From Nemertoderma westbladi (taxonomy: Eukaryota > Xenacoelomorpha > Nemertodermatida > Nemertodermatidae), in NCBI GenBank assembly GCA_032718475.1, contig JAUCBJ010001478.1, positions 1 through 38,855 on the forward strand: DNA of 38,855 bases. The letters are read 5' to 3'. Position numbers and translations under genes: made by a program. The notes beneath the pieces were generated by a model. The model did not search any database. It had not been told where the DNA came from and saw only the letters and a list, made by a program, of their open reading frames with translations. Positions 18,043 through 27,855 of the stretch are shown in pieces (positions within the stretch are counted from its first letter, which is position 1; each line of letters begins with the position of its first letter).

Positions 18043-19685
18043 CGTAGGCCTACCTACGATCCAGATCCATATATTTTTGGAGCGGGTCGCGGGTGTATAT
18101 AGTTATCAGTATGTTTGAGAAATTTTCATCTCTTCTTAATCAAAGTTTTGTGGGCTAAAACCTGTTTTCATTCACTCCCAGAATATTTTAATGCGTTGTT
18201 TAAATCTCATAGTATGAAAGGGACTGCGATAACATGTCTTCAATGGTTGTGATTGTTGAAATTAAGTTTGTAGAATGTATTGTTTGTGCGAAATACTAAA
18301 CAAATTTTGAGTGAATCCAATGCCCAGAACATAATTATCTATATGAGAAATGTAACGACGTATGTTGTTTAAAGTTTTTAGCAATTAATTGGGCAAGTGT
18401 GACATACTGGGGAAATGTCTTATTGGAAAAGTGACCCATTTTTAGTTTTTGTTTTATTTTTTATTGGGCAAATGGCATATTGGGCAAGTGACCGCACCAC
18501 GAACAAATTTACAGAATAAGAGCGAGACTGCCTTAATGTAAATCTGAAAGGCCTTGATGACAGGCCAGCTGTGTTCCGGTCTCTGTAAGGCCGCGAGTGT
18601 AACGGGGTGTAGAAACTTGCCCATTAAAACACTATTTTAGGTAACTTGCCCCATATATATTTCATTTTTAACCGAAACTACATGAGATGAGTTGAGTAGG
18701 CCTACCCTACATGTTAGTTGGCTAATCTACAGTACAGTAGTCATATACTGTATATTAATATTATGTGACGGGGTGGGGCGTGGGATTGACGCCAAATGCG
18801 TGATGTTGTGCTATTGTAGCAATTGACGCGCGCATAACTGGACATATCTTAATGTTTGTTCTCTTAATGTGAACAACGCCGGACTGATGTTTATACGGAT
18901 ATCCTCTAGTTATTATTATCATCACCTGTCATATTCCGCTCGAAGTGTCCAATGAAGTGGCCATGTACTGGTACTTAAAATTAGTGTTTTAAGTTACAAT
19001 GCTGAACTTGGTTTAATCAAATTATTAATATTTCTCAACCGGTATTAATTACATACATTGAAATCATGTTGTTTATTGTTATTACGTACGTACAGTATAA
19101 TGTGTCAGAATAAGCTGCAGAGGCGTGACTGCCAGAAAGACGGGTGAGTGAGCGCCACCCTAAATTTTGTGGCCATCCCAGATCAAATCCAAATACAAAA
19201 TTTATTCCAGGATTTAAGTGCCAAATTTGCATTTTATGCATCCTTCCATATAGCTAGCTAGAAATCATTATCATAATAGCAGATACTCATTTTTTGGCTA
19301 CTGTATATTTTAGGAGAAAGTTAATTTTTTTAATTCAAAGCCTATAGTAGGCCTAATGTGACTGAAGATAAGCCCTCCCTCGAAACTTTAACAGCCCCCA
19401 CCCATCAAACTTCCTCACCATACTTTTGAACGTACTGTACGTACAGTTACGCCTCGGTTCTCACAAGTTTGCTGTACATTAGCAACAGATGTGATTGTGA
19501 TAATTACATACGGTGTGGGAAGAAGACGGATTTAAATATTGCATAGATATCCATCATCTTCGTAATTTACTCAAGTGAAGCTAAGCTATTTATTTGCATT
19601 GGATTTGGTTGAACAGTGTGCCGAAAACGTTTCGTTGATTGTAACGTTGATTGGTTGTTCGTAATTGCCGGTAAATAACGTTTAT
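18043..19685. other. Gene 3' flank, no further gene seen
   Basis: Lies downstream of the semaphorin exon on the minus strand and may contain its 3' UTR. A minus-strand AATAAA overlaps the stop region near 19681-19686, with another near 19589-19594. TTGGGCAAGTG motifs (18389-18495) and TTGCCC motifs (about 18615-18655) recur and resemble those at 22858-22924. No other gene is supported. Confidence 0.5.
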
Positions 19686-20655
19686 TTAATTTGGTTGAAC
19701 TTCAACGGCAGCAACAGCGTTGGTATCGGGAGGCTGAATCGCAACCATATCAACATCTACTGTTGGTGATGACGTTGTTCTTGGACTATAAACTTCCATT
19801 GACTCAACTGAGCCCTTTCGAGTTGGAGCGTCCCTCGTATCCCGATATCTCAGATGTGTGACATCGACCTGGTTGTATTTCGCTACTTGATAGCGCTTGA
19901 GCATAAATCCAATGAAGCAGCCAAACACTAGCCCGCTAATCCCACTCACGACGAGCCAGAGGATCAGATTCGTTGTCTCCTCATCACCTTTCATTTCGTT
20001 CATTGATGCTATTGGTGTTTCTGGAATGCCAACAACATCGCCATTTCCTGGTAAACATATGCATTCCTCCGAATCACATGTTGGTTTGCCTGTTGTATTC
20101 ATTATGTTACTTGTAGTTGACCTTATTGCTTGTGTTGATGATTGCGTTGTTGTTGGGGTATTTGTTGTAGTTAAGGAAGGGCATAATTTATTTCCATTCT
20201 TTTCTTCAATATCCTGTAATCCACAATCCGCGTCTTCTTTGCAGTGCTCACAAACTTCATTATTTACATTCCAGGCACATTCTGGATCCCGTAATTTAAC
20301 ACAATCTTCACAACTCTTCTTCTGTGAACAATTGTAGCGCGACACCTTTGCAAACTCTCTAACTGTTAAGATAAACACATCGTCATTTAATAACTTAACC
20401 TTTCTTATAGCTTGGTTCGTTTGGTTGAATACTTGCCGCTCCATTACGATGTGATAACCCGTGTTATTGAAACTTGAGACAAACTTAATTATCCATCCAT
20501 CAGTCGTTCCAACAAATAGCAAAGACCAGTGACTGGAATTGCGCACGAACTTGTCAACGGCAATGACGTTGCCGTGGTAACCATAGATATCTAGTCGTAA
20601 CGCTGTACCTTCGTGTTGAATAGGTGAAGCCATTAATGGGTATTCTTGTGCGAAC
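19686..20655 (-). CDS. Transmembrane semaphorin, 3'-terminal exon
   Basis: The exon starts at a splice acceptor (TTTCTATCAG/GTTCG, junction 20656/20655) and ends at the stop at 19686. Before the first in-exon Met it reads FAQEYPL, matching the sema-domain signature with 'HPLM'. Counting from that Met (20633), the end of the sema beta-propeller runs to about 98 (LLFVGTTDGWIIKF at 38-51). A PSI domain follows at 101-152 (CSQKKSCEDC, DPECAWN). Then come a Thr/Ser-rich stalk (155-180), a transmembrane helix at 223-245 and a ~70-residue cytoplasmic tail. There is no Ig domain, so this resembles the sema-PSI-TM classes (class 1/6-like). Semaphorins are cell-surface or secreted guidance ligands for plexins. 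Upstream exons should lie at higher coordinates, but none was found before the window end. Confidence 0.87.
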
Positions 20656-20710
20656 CTGATAGAAATTGAATTACATGAGTATTAGATGAGGAGTTAATTG
20701 AGAGATACCC

Positions 20711-21762
20711 TTAACCCTATTAAACCCGGGGGGGGGGGGTCAATATGACCCCCTCCGTGGTTTTTTTATTATAAATCTGAAACAAACGCAGTTGGGAATC
20801 TGAAATTTTATGACTTTTCCTAAAAATCTATTGTCTTCCTAGTAGTGAAAACCGTTTTCAAAAATATTGGGTACTTTTCGAGTTATAGCACCATTTTTTA
20901 ACCCTACTTTTGGCACTTTTTTTGAGACGTTTTTTGAAAATTACATTTCATTAAATATTAATTGTAACATCTCTATTTTTTATTTACACCGGTTTTTTGG
21001 TGTTAGAAATTGGATGGAATTCATATAAATTGATTTAGAAATTTCAAACTTGTTTTTTTCGGTGGGTGCCAAATTTTGGTGCCAGCACCAAATTTTGAAA
21101 TATGTCAATTTTGTAAATTGATTGTTTGAAACTTGTTTTTTACGCAATTGGGGATTTTTGGGGTTCTAGATTCGATGAAATATATACGAGTTGCACCAAG
21201 CGTATCAAACTCGTATTTTTCGGTGCTGTGTGCAAATTTTGGTGCTAGCACGAAATTTTGAAAATCCATTCAATAGATAAAATTGCTTGTGACAATTAAT
21301 TTCTTGCGTTTTAGAGGTTTATGGCTGTTCTGAATTCAATGGAATATATAATTATCGAACTAGACATCTTAAACTTGTATTTTTCGGATGTGGGTGCAAA
21401 ATGTGGTGCTAGCACCAAATTTTGAAAACCATCAAATATATCAATTGATCGTGTCACCTTGTTTCTTGCGTTATACGGGTTTGTGATGGTTCTGAATTCA
21501 ATGGAATCAGTAAAAATTTCATAAGAGTTCTCAAACTTGTATTTTTCGCCGGTGGGTGAAAATTGTTGTGCCAGCACCAAATTTTGGAAAATATGCAAAT
21601 TGATCAGTAGATAGTATCACCTTGTTTCTTGCGTTATACGGGTTTATGAGGGTCCTGAATCCGATGGAATCAATAAAAACAACACTGGACATCGCAAACT
21701 TGTACTTTTTGGTAATGGGTACGAAATTTGGTGCTAGCACCAAAATTTGCAAACTTCGCCCG
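20711..21762 (+). mobile_element. piggyBac-type non-autonomous element, 3'-truncated copy
   Basis: Starts TTAA followed by CCCTATTAAACCCGGG and matches the complete copy at 33476-35029 for about 1.05 kb. The match stops near 21755-21762, where unrelated sequence begins. TTAA targets with CCC-starting ends are typical of piggyBac elements. It contains a GGTCAATATGACC palindrome beside a 12-nt G tract, and about five ~165-bp internal repeats. No transposase is encoded. It lies about 60 bp upstream of the semaphorin exon's splice acceptor, in the intron. Confidence 0.8.
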
Positions 21763-22475
21763 CCAGAAAGCCATTTGGAAGCCCAAGGATCACAATCCGG
21801 CTTCCTTATTGGCCTAGCTGTTCCAGGTTGGTCTAATGGTGGCGTGGGTTGCTGGACCAATGAGACGATTATTGCGTCATCCCTATTTCATCATCTATAA
21901 ATTGGCTGTGTTTCCGGTATGTGCAATGCATTTTTGTTTTTAATCTATCTTAATTCCCTGCATTTTTGTTTGTAATAATTCTCAATTAATTCTTTGCAAT
22001 TCTGCTTTGTGTAATTTCTGATTTAAATTCTTTGCTGTTCTTTCTCAATTATCAATGATTACTGCAAATTACAATCTCTATTAGTACTGTAGTACGGTAG
22101 TACTTTGCCACACATAACTATATTTGCACTGAGCCTATTTATTCATTTATATTTATATAATTAGAGTTAATTACATTACAACTATTTAAACATACTTCTT
22201 ATTCATATTTATTAATCATTCGTTGTGCGACAAGATATCACCCATTTCTATGTATAGTATCACATCTTATAACATATTATTTACATAACATTTATTTTTC
22301 TATTTATAATATATTATAACATAATGTTATTTTGCTTCCATGTCTGCATGTCACATAACTTAAAATTCATTTTCAAATTTTCAAATTCAATTACTACGTC
22401 ATACCTTTATAATTACAGCTAACGTATACATTTAATTTATTCTCGTAGATATCTCGTAGATATTCTCGTAGGTAT
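21763..22475. other. Intergenic or intronic stretch
   Basis: No supported gene. The first ~130 bp are less AT-rich than the rest, but I could not assign them. The remainder is strongly AT-rich. Confidence 0.45.
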
Positions 22476-22742
22476 AAGTTAAATAAAGTTAAATATACTG
22501 TAGTTGATAGATAAATATTGAATATAAGGTAAATAACGTAATTAAGATATAATTAAATAATGTGTACGAACAGATTTACAGTAAATTGGAAATATCAATT
22601 TGCGGAGATGAAAAGCAAATTGATATTCCCAATTTACTGTAAATCTGTTCGTACACATTATTTAATTATATCTTAATTACGTTATTTACCTTATATTCAA
22701 TATTTATCTATCAACTACAGTATATTTAACTTTATTTAACTT
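22476..22742. repeat. Long near-perfect hairpin, 128-bp arms, 11-nt loop
   Basis: The left arm (22476-22603) and right arm (22615-22742) are complementary with a single evident mismatch (TTGGAAAT against the complement of ATTCCCAA). The loop is GGAGATGAAAA. The arms are AT-rich. A CGTAGG string occurs on both outer sides. No coding frame was found. It could be a young foldback element, a snapback duplication, a hairpin-RNA source or an assembly artefact. Confidence 0.93.
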
Positions 22743-22857
22743 TGTTTGCTTTTCGTAGGACTATTATCTCATATTGCATGTGCTGTCATCAGTTTATTAT
22801 TGTTACGTGTATAATATTAGTCAATAAATACATGCATACATACATAGGGTTAACTGT

Positions 22858-22924
22858 CACTTGCCCAATAAATAACTTGCCCAATAGCAGGTAACTTGCC
22901 CAATAGCAGGTAACTTGCCCAATA
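22858..22924. repeat. Short tandem repeat of TAACTTGCCCAATAGCAGG
   Basis: About three 19-20-bp units. The inverse motif (ATTGGGCAAGTG) occurs at 18389-18495. Confidence 0.8.
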
Positions 22925-22948
22925 TGTTATGGTAGCACTGAGGGTTTT

Positions 22949-23479
22949 TGTAAGCGGATTCAATTCCCTTCATTCTCCACCCTAAAATGGGACCAGTGGC
23001 ATTTTACCAATATAGTTGGCGATACGAGATTACCAATAATAATCTCGCCTCATAACCAACTCGGGGGGGGGGGGGGACACACGTCCTAAGCCACAGAGAG
23101 AGGTGAGAGGTCAAACCACCTCAGAGGGAGAACCCAAAGTAGGCCAAAGTAGTATAGAGGTGAGATCAATATGCATGTGTATCAATCATATAGTTATCCT
23201 GATTACTGATTTACCGGTCAGTTCATTAATCACACAGTTAGGGTCCGGCAATAGTTTAGACCGTCATTTCATATACTGCTGTTATCTTTCTGTATTGCAA
23301 TTTCTACTATTATCTCTTATACATACTGTGCTATTATCATTGGAACATTAACAACGAGAAACACAAACTCTGTTATTTTCCCGACTGCCTTTGGCCGAAG
23401 ATATTAGTTCAGCAGCCCAGCAGAAAAGTGACGCATACAACCTAACCCTGTCGTGATCATTGAACTCAATCCCGTCACA
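22949..23479 (+). mobile_element. 5' LTR, family 1, copy C
   Basis: Begins TGTAAGCGGATTCAATTCCC and ends CCCGTCACA. Unlike copies A and B, its flanks (GTTTT left, GTCTA right) are not a duplication. That fits a 5' LTR still attached to an internal region. Removing the BEL-type element from 23510-38285 leaves about 46 nt of leader between this LTR and the ATG at 38307. The partner LTR would lie beyond the window, preceding a GTTTT duplicate. Confidence 0.8.
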
Positions 23480-23509
23480 GTCTAAACTAGCGACTTCCAA
23501 CAACAACTG

Positions 23510-24741
23510 TGTACGCGCTTTTGAAGACCTTTAGCAGTTTAACCTGCCAAAATTTATGTCTTTTGGTTTATAAATAGACTTTAGAAGTTGACAAATATTT
23601 AATACCAATGAACACAACATTAGCAGAAGCCAGCCTAGTGCGCGTCCATTCACCCGCTGGATATTCCCGGGAGACTGGATTCTGAGGGCTTAGATTATTA
23701 TTGCAGTGTAAGCTTACTGTATTATTCGATTGATCGTTAATAAATAATTTCTGACTAATATTATTCGCTTTCGGGAAATATTAACAGTTCCTTTAGGACG
23801 TGGCGCTCTATCTAGGTAAACAGAGATATGACTTATACTAATCACAACGGTAAGTCGGTAAGGCTTATGATTCACGTATGAGGCGCATTCTTTAGGAAAT
23901 GCTTAGTTATCAGTCACAATCAGGCACACTACCGGTAACACACAATACTGCTCACTAATTTGCCGACCGTCAATGAATTTTATCATATATAAAGAGAACA
24001 GCAACGGACTCATGTAGCGCTTATCAAATAGCATTAAATTCACTACAAACCACAATAATATAAGTCGCAATCGCTATATATAACCCGTCTCTCTAACCTG
24101 TAGTGTATCAAGAAAATTGGGAAATTTGGGTTCTTTATAAATGTTCTCCAAATAATAATATTCAACCAAAACACAACAGTAAATAGCATTAAGACGGTAG
24201 GTTAAGATGGTAACACTGTTTGACTGGACCGATAACAGTTATACGCTCTATAATCTTAAGCCTACTAATGTTTCTTCTAAAGTCTGAAACGAATTGACTC
24301 TAGAGCCGGTGTTCCTGGCCTAGATAGCAACAACAAAACTATATCAAGAAAAACAGTAAGACTGAACACTCCTAGTATCATCGGCCGAATATCTGCACGT
24401 CGACAGAAGAAATCGCTCTGATTGGCTCAAGCCAAACAAAGAACCATGCGTCCAATGGCTGTTTCCATGCCAGCAACCAGCTGCCAGATGTCGCAATCCG
24501 AACCATCAAGGCCAAGCCGTGTAAAGGTATTTGGTGCATTGCGGGTTTTTTGCCTTACCATGTCCGCCAAAGCACGTATATAGAAGAATGACTTTTATGT
24601 CCGTTAAAATACCTGTAAAGGTACGTTGCGGGCGAGGGGAATATATATACAGTTAGAGAACCTTTTAGAGTATTCCAGCGCCTGGGGGGAAACTGGATTG
24701 CGAAGCAAAGGGGCCAGTTATATCCCACAGAAGCTTTTACA
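23510..24741 (-). repeat. Left (3') LTR of the BEL/Pao-type element
   Basis: 1232 bp. It differs from the right LTR by a 2-bp indel near the start (TTTATGTC against TTTATATGTC) and a few substitutions near its right end (AAAGGTACGTTG against AATGGTACCTTG; CACAGAAG against CACTGAAG). The near identity indicates a recent insertion. A TATATATA run near 24645 may be the promoter TATA. It contains the empty site ACTGAACACT (24361-24370). Confidence 0.93.
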
Positions 24742-24755
24742 CCGCTCCCAGAAAA
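24742..24755 (-). other. Candidate polypurine tract
   Basis: Read on the minus strand, TTCTGGGAGCGG lies directly before the TGTAAAAGC start of the 3' LTR. A short purine-rich run (GGGAGCGG) abutting the 3' LTR is the expected plus-strand primer site and supports the minus orientation. Confidence 0.6.
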
Positions 24756-24819
24756 TGGGATTTGAGTCTATAAAATATACAAAATCACAGTTTCTAATAT
24801 ACGTAAATACTCTGAACAG

Positions 24820-26268
24820 TTAGTCTTTCTTGCGCGGATGGCGTTTACGCAGTTTTTTAAAGCTAGCCAGAGTCCTTTTCTCTTTGGGGCGAGCCACTTT
24901 ACAAGGAGGGCTATAACTCCTGGGTGAAGGGTGCAATATGATTGCATCAGAGGGTGTAGGATTATGGTCGGTGTATCCGCCAGTCGAAGTACCGGGTTGA
25001 TTGACATCAACGTCGGGGGAGAGGGGTCTAACGGCTTTGAGAGCTCGTTTCAAGACAGCCGCTCTTACGGGTCCTTTACGAGTGGTCTGAACGAGAGCCG
25101 TGGGTGGACCATAGGCAGTTAGAAACCTCCGGGGTTTAATGGTTCTTTCCAACTCGCGTTCGCGGGCTCGGTATTCGTAAGGCCGCCGATATACTTCCTG
25201 TAACTCTGGGTGTGAGTTAACAAATAAGTCTCCATAGTCCGGATCCTGACGGATGTAATTGATTAAGTTATAAGAATAAAGGTCGCTAGGATTAACACTC
25301 CTGAGAAATTTGCGTACAAATTTGGTTGAAATACATTCTCCGACGCGCTTCAGTAGCTCGTAACTCGATATGCGTGATTTCTGTTCGACCGAAGCGAATA
25401 GATAAGGATGGAACGCATAAACTCCTTCGTAAGCGCGTCCGGGATAATAGCGATGGCGCGAATCACAATGTAAATCAGCGTTCGCTTCCCAAGCTCTGAT
25501 GTAACGTAGTGTGATCATTTCATCTACGCTTTCCAAATCGTGATTAAAAGGGCAATCGAAACTGGCGTGTCCCTTTATTTGACAATGGTGACATTGAGTC
25601 ATAAATTGAGGGCAAACCGCAAAAATATGCAAGTTATTGAGTCTGCAATATGCGCAACAAATTTCCATAGTCGGTTGTTCTTGGAAATAGGAACAGCGGA
25701 CGTTTGTGTCCATGGGCGTAACATGGTCTCTCGATGCGCATAACCGACAACGTTGCCGAGAAACATAGTTGGCATGGCGATAATCGTACGCAGTGAGACA
25801 CTGTGGACCTTGATACCATTCTAGGAGGTAATCGTTGTCGTTGTTCCGGGCGCGATAGGCTGAATCTCCTCAGATTCTAGGCATATTGGTTCGTCTTCCC
25901 AGTCTGTTACGAATATAATTTTCGTGATCTATTCTCGGTTTATCGTTACGACTCCGCTGGGTATGATATTTAAATAGAACCATTTCCCTTTCGGTGTCTA
26001 CATCGTCCGTATCATGTAAATCGATAGGATGGCCGGTAGTTAGGAAGTCCATATACGTACTATTACGATGCGTATAGCGAGCGGTGACTTTTCGCTAGTC
26101 CAATTCACGCGTAAGTTGCTCTTGGGACATCGGCGGTTCGATATAACGACCATCGTCCTCCGTAATGGTTGGATCGGTTTCACTGCGTATCCAGCTATCC
26201 ACAAATGCTTGTAAAGGTAGAATATATCGCTCCCTGATACCAAGATCATCTTCTATCAACTCCGTCAT
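24820..26268 (-). pseudogene. Zinc-knuckle (gag-like) ORF near the 3' LTR, two in-frame stops
   Basis: One frame runs 483 codons from ATG at 26268 to the stop at 24820, broken by a TAG at 26097-26095 and a TGA at 25872-25870. The first part begins MTELIEDDLGIRERY and is acidic. After the second stop, three Cys/His clusters follow: CRLCASRDH, CAYCRLNNLHIFAVC and CHHCQIKGHASFDC. The last is an exact CX2CX4HX4C knuckle and the middle one a near variant. The C terminus is basic (RKRHPRKKD). Knuckles and a basic tail suggest nucleic-acid binding, as in gag nucleocapsid, yet the element already has a gag with its own knuckles. It could be an accessory gene, captured host sequence or the remnant of another element. 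The stops imply decay unless they are read through. Confidence 0.65.
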
Positions 26269-27855
26269 ATCTGCTATCTGAGTTTATTAATATTGTAATG
26301 AGTTTAGGTTTAGGCGAGCGGGCGTCGCTGCCTACCTCTCTTCGCCCCGGACAGTGGGATTCTCATGTAGCAACATCACGACAACGATAACCGGCACAAG
26401 TCACTCCACTGTCCGTCCCAAAGGCTTGAATCCACTTTAGGTTCTTTCTATAGGAGAGTTGGGTTACTTTCACAATTGCGACTAGCTACTGTAAACACAC
26501 CTTAGCAGTAACATTCACCTACAAACGCACAAATTCCACACAACTGTCACCAATTGTACACATACAGGCCATTTGTCCGTTAGTCAGTGCCTTCCAGAAT
26601 GTCACGTTATTACTGTGTATCCTTGGATACTAACAGTGTGCTATATATTCTCTATGCTATGCAATGTGACAAGCTTTCTATTGTTCTTTTAACTTGCTTC
26701 TAATTCTAGCGTGGGTGTTGCTATGGTGACATTATGGAAAGCTAGCGGTAGAATTAGGGTAATTCTCATGCATACAGATCTGGAATGCTATTTAATAGTA
26801 ATTCTTTAATTGTCAATATCCTCTTTATGCATGATTTTATTAATTTTATCGGCTATTGACTATATGTTGGAGATTCTCGCACTCTAATACACTCAATAGG
26901 ATGAATCTCCGCTCCCATGATCTATTAATTAATGGAATTTTGGGAATGTTATAAATTGCACAAAATGACAATTTATGAAATTCATTTAAAATATGAATTT
27001 AAATCTATTCCCGTGAATTTTATTATTTGATGTTAAAATTTACACAATTTTTATTCCAGAGCATGTCTGGGGACTGAGGATCCTTAATTCTATAAAATTG
27101 TCTTTTAAGAGTATCGGTAAGTGCTGCGATATCTTAATTGACTAGAAATTTTAAAGGATCTGAATTTTACAGATTTTAATAAATATTAAATTAATATTTA
27201 AGATGGGCACCGATTTATTCCAGAACTTGTCTGGAGACGTTAACCACTGATTCTAGAATTTGTCTTTCAAGTATATCGGTGGGTGCCGCGATATCTTAAT
27301 CGACTAGAATTACAGATGGTCAAAAGGTTTAACAGATTTATTTGCGTTTCACGCTACTGTTATAGGGACATCACGCTACTATATGTATTATTATATATGG
27401 TATGAGAGCAATATCGCACGAAGCAATGTCAGTGTGAAGAGGCAAGTCGTTTCCAAGGTCTACCCAGAGCTTGGTTTAGCCGAGACACGAGGATCTGAAC
27501 TTTGCATTCCTAATACTCTGCCTACCAATAATACTTAAGTATAGTAGTGGCTTTATTGTACTTTAATAAGTACGGACATTTCATCTTACTGTAGTCACGT
27601 ATTTATAATATGATACGGACAGTAAGGAAAGAGAAAAAATTATTTCTCGCCGTCACTAAATATTTATTATAAGTAATTACGTACGTAATAAACACTAATA
27701 TATTGCACTAATCTACTAAATAATCACTAAAAATAACATTCTACTAAATAAAATTAAAGAAAAAGATTATAGTAAAATTACATAATAATACATACATAAA
27801 TATAAAATAAAAACAAATATAAAATGATATAGTCACACGCCCACTCCATATGTTA
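26269..27855. other. Gene-free part of the BEL-type element
   Basis: AT-rich. It contains a diverged direct duplication: TTTATTCCAGAGCATGTCTGG-type sequence near 27050-27165 recurs near 27215-27320, both copies ending with a GCGATATCTTAATCGACTAG-like block. The integrase and the rest of pol would be expected here in an intact element, but no trace was recognised. Confidence 0.55.

Noticed and set aside
21311-21860. Minus-strand frames with repeated FQNLVLAP-type text, also at 34114-34537
   Set aside because: The protein-level repeats are by-products of the ~165-bp tandem DNA units in the piggyBac-type element, and both copies carry them within noncoding repeat DNA.
24820-26268. Programmed stop-codon readthrough in the zinc-knuckle ORF
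   Set aside because: Possible, but two different stops in one damaged element are more simply explained by mutation, and no readthrough context was identified.
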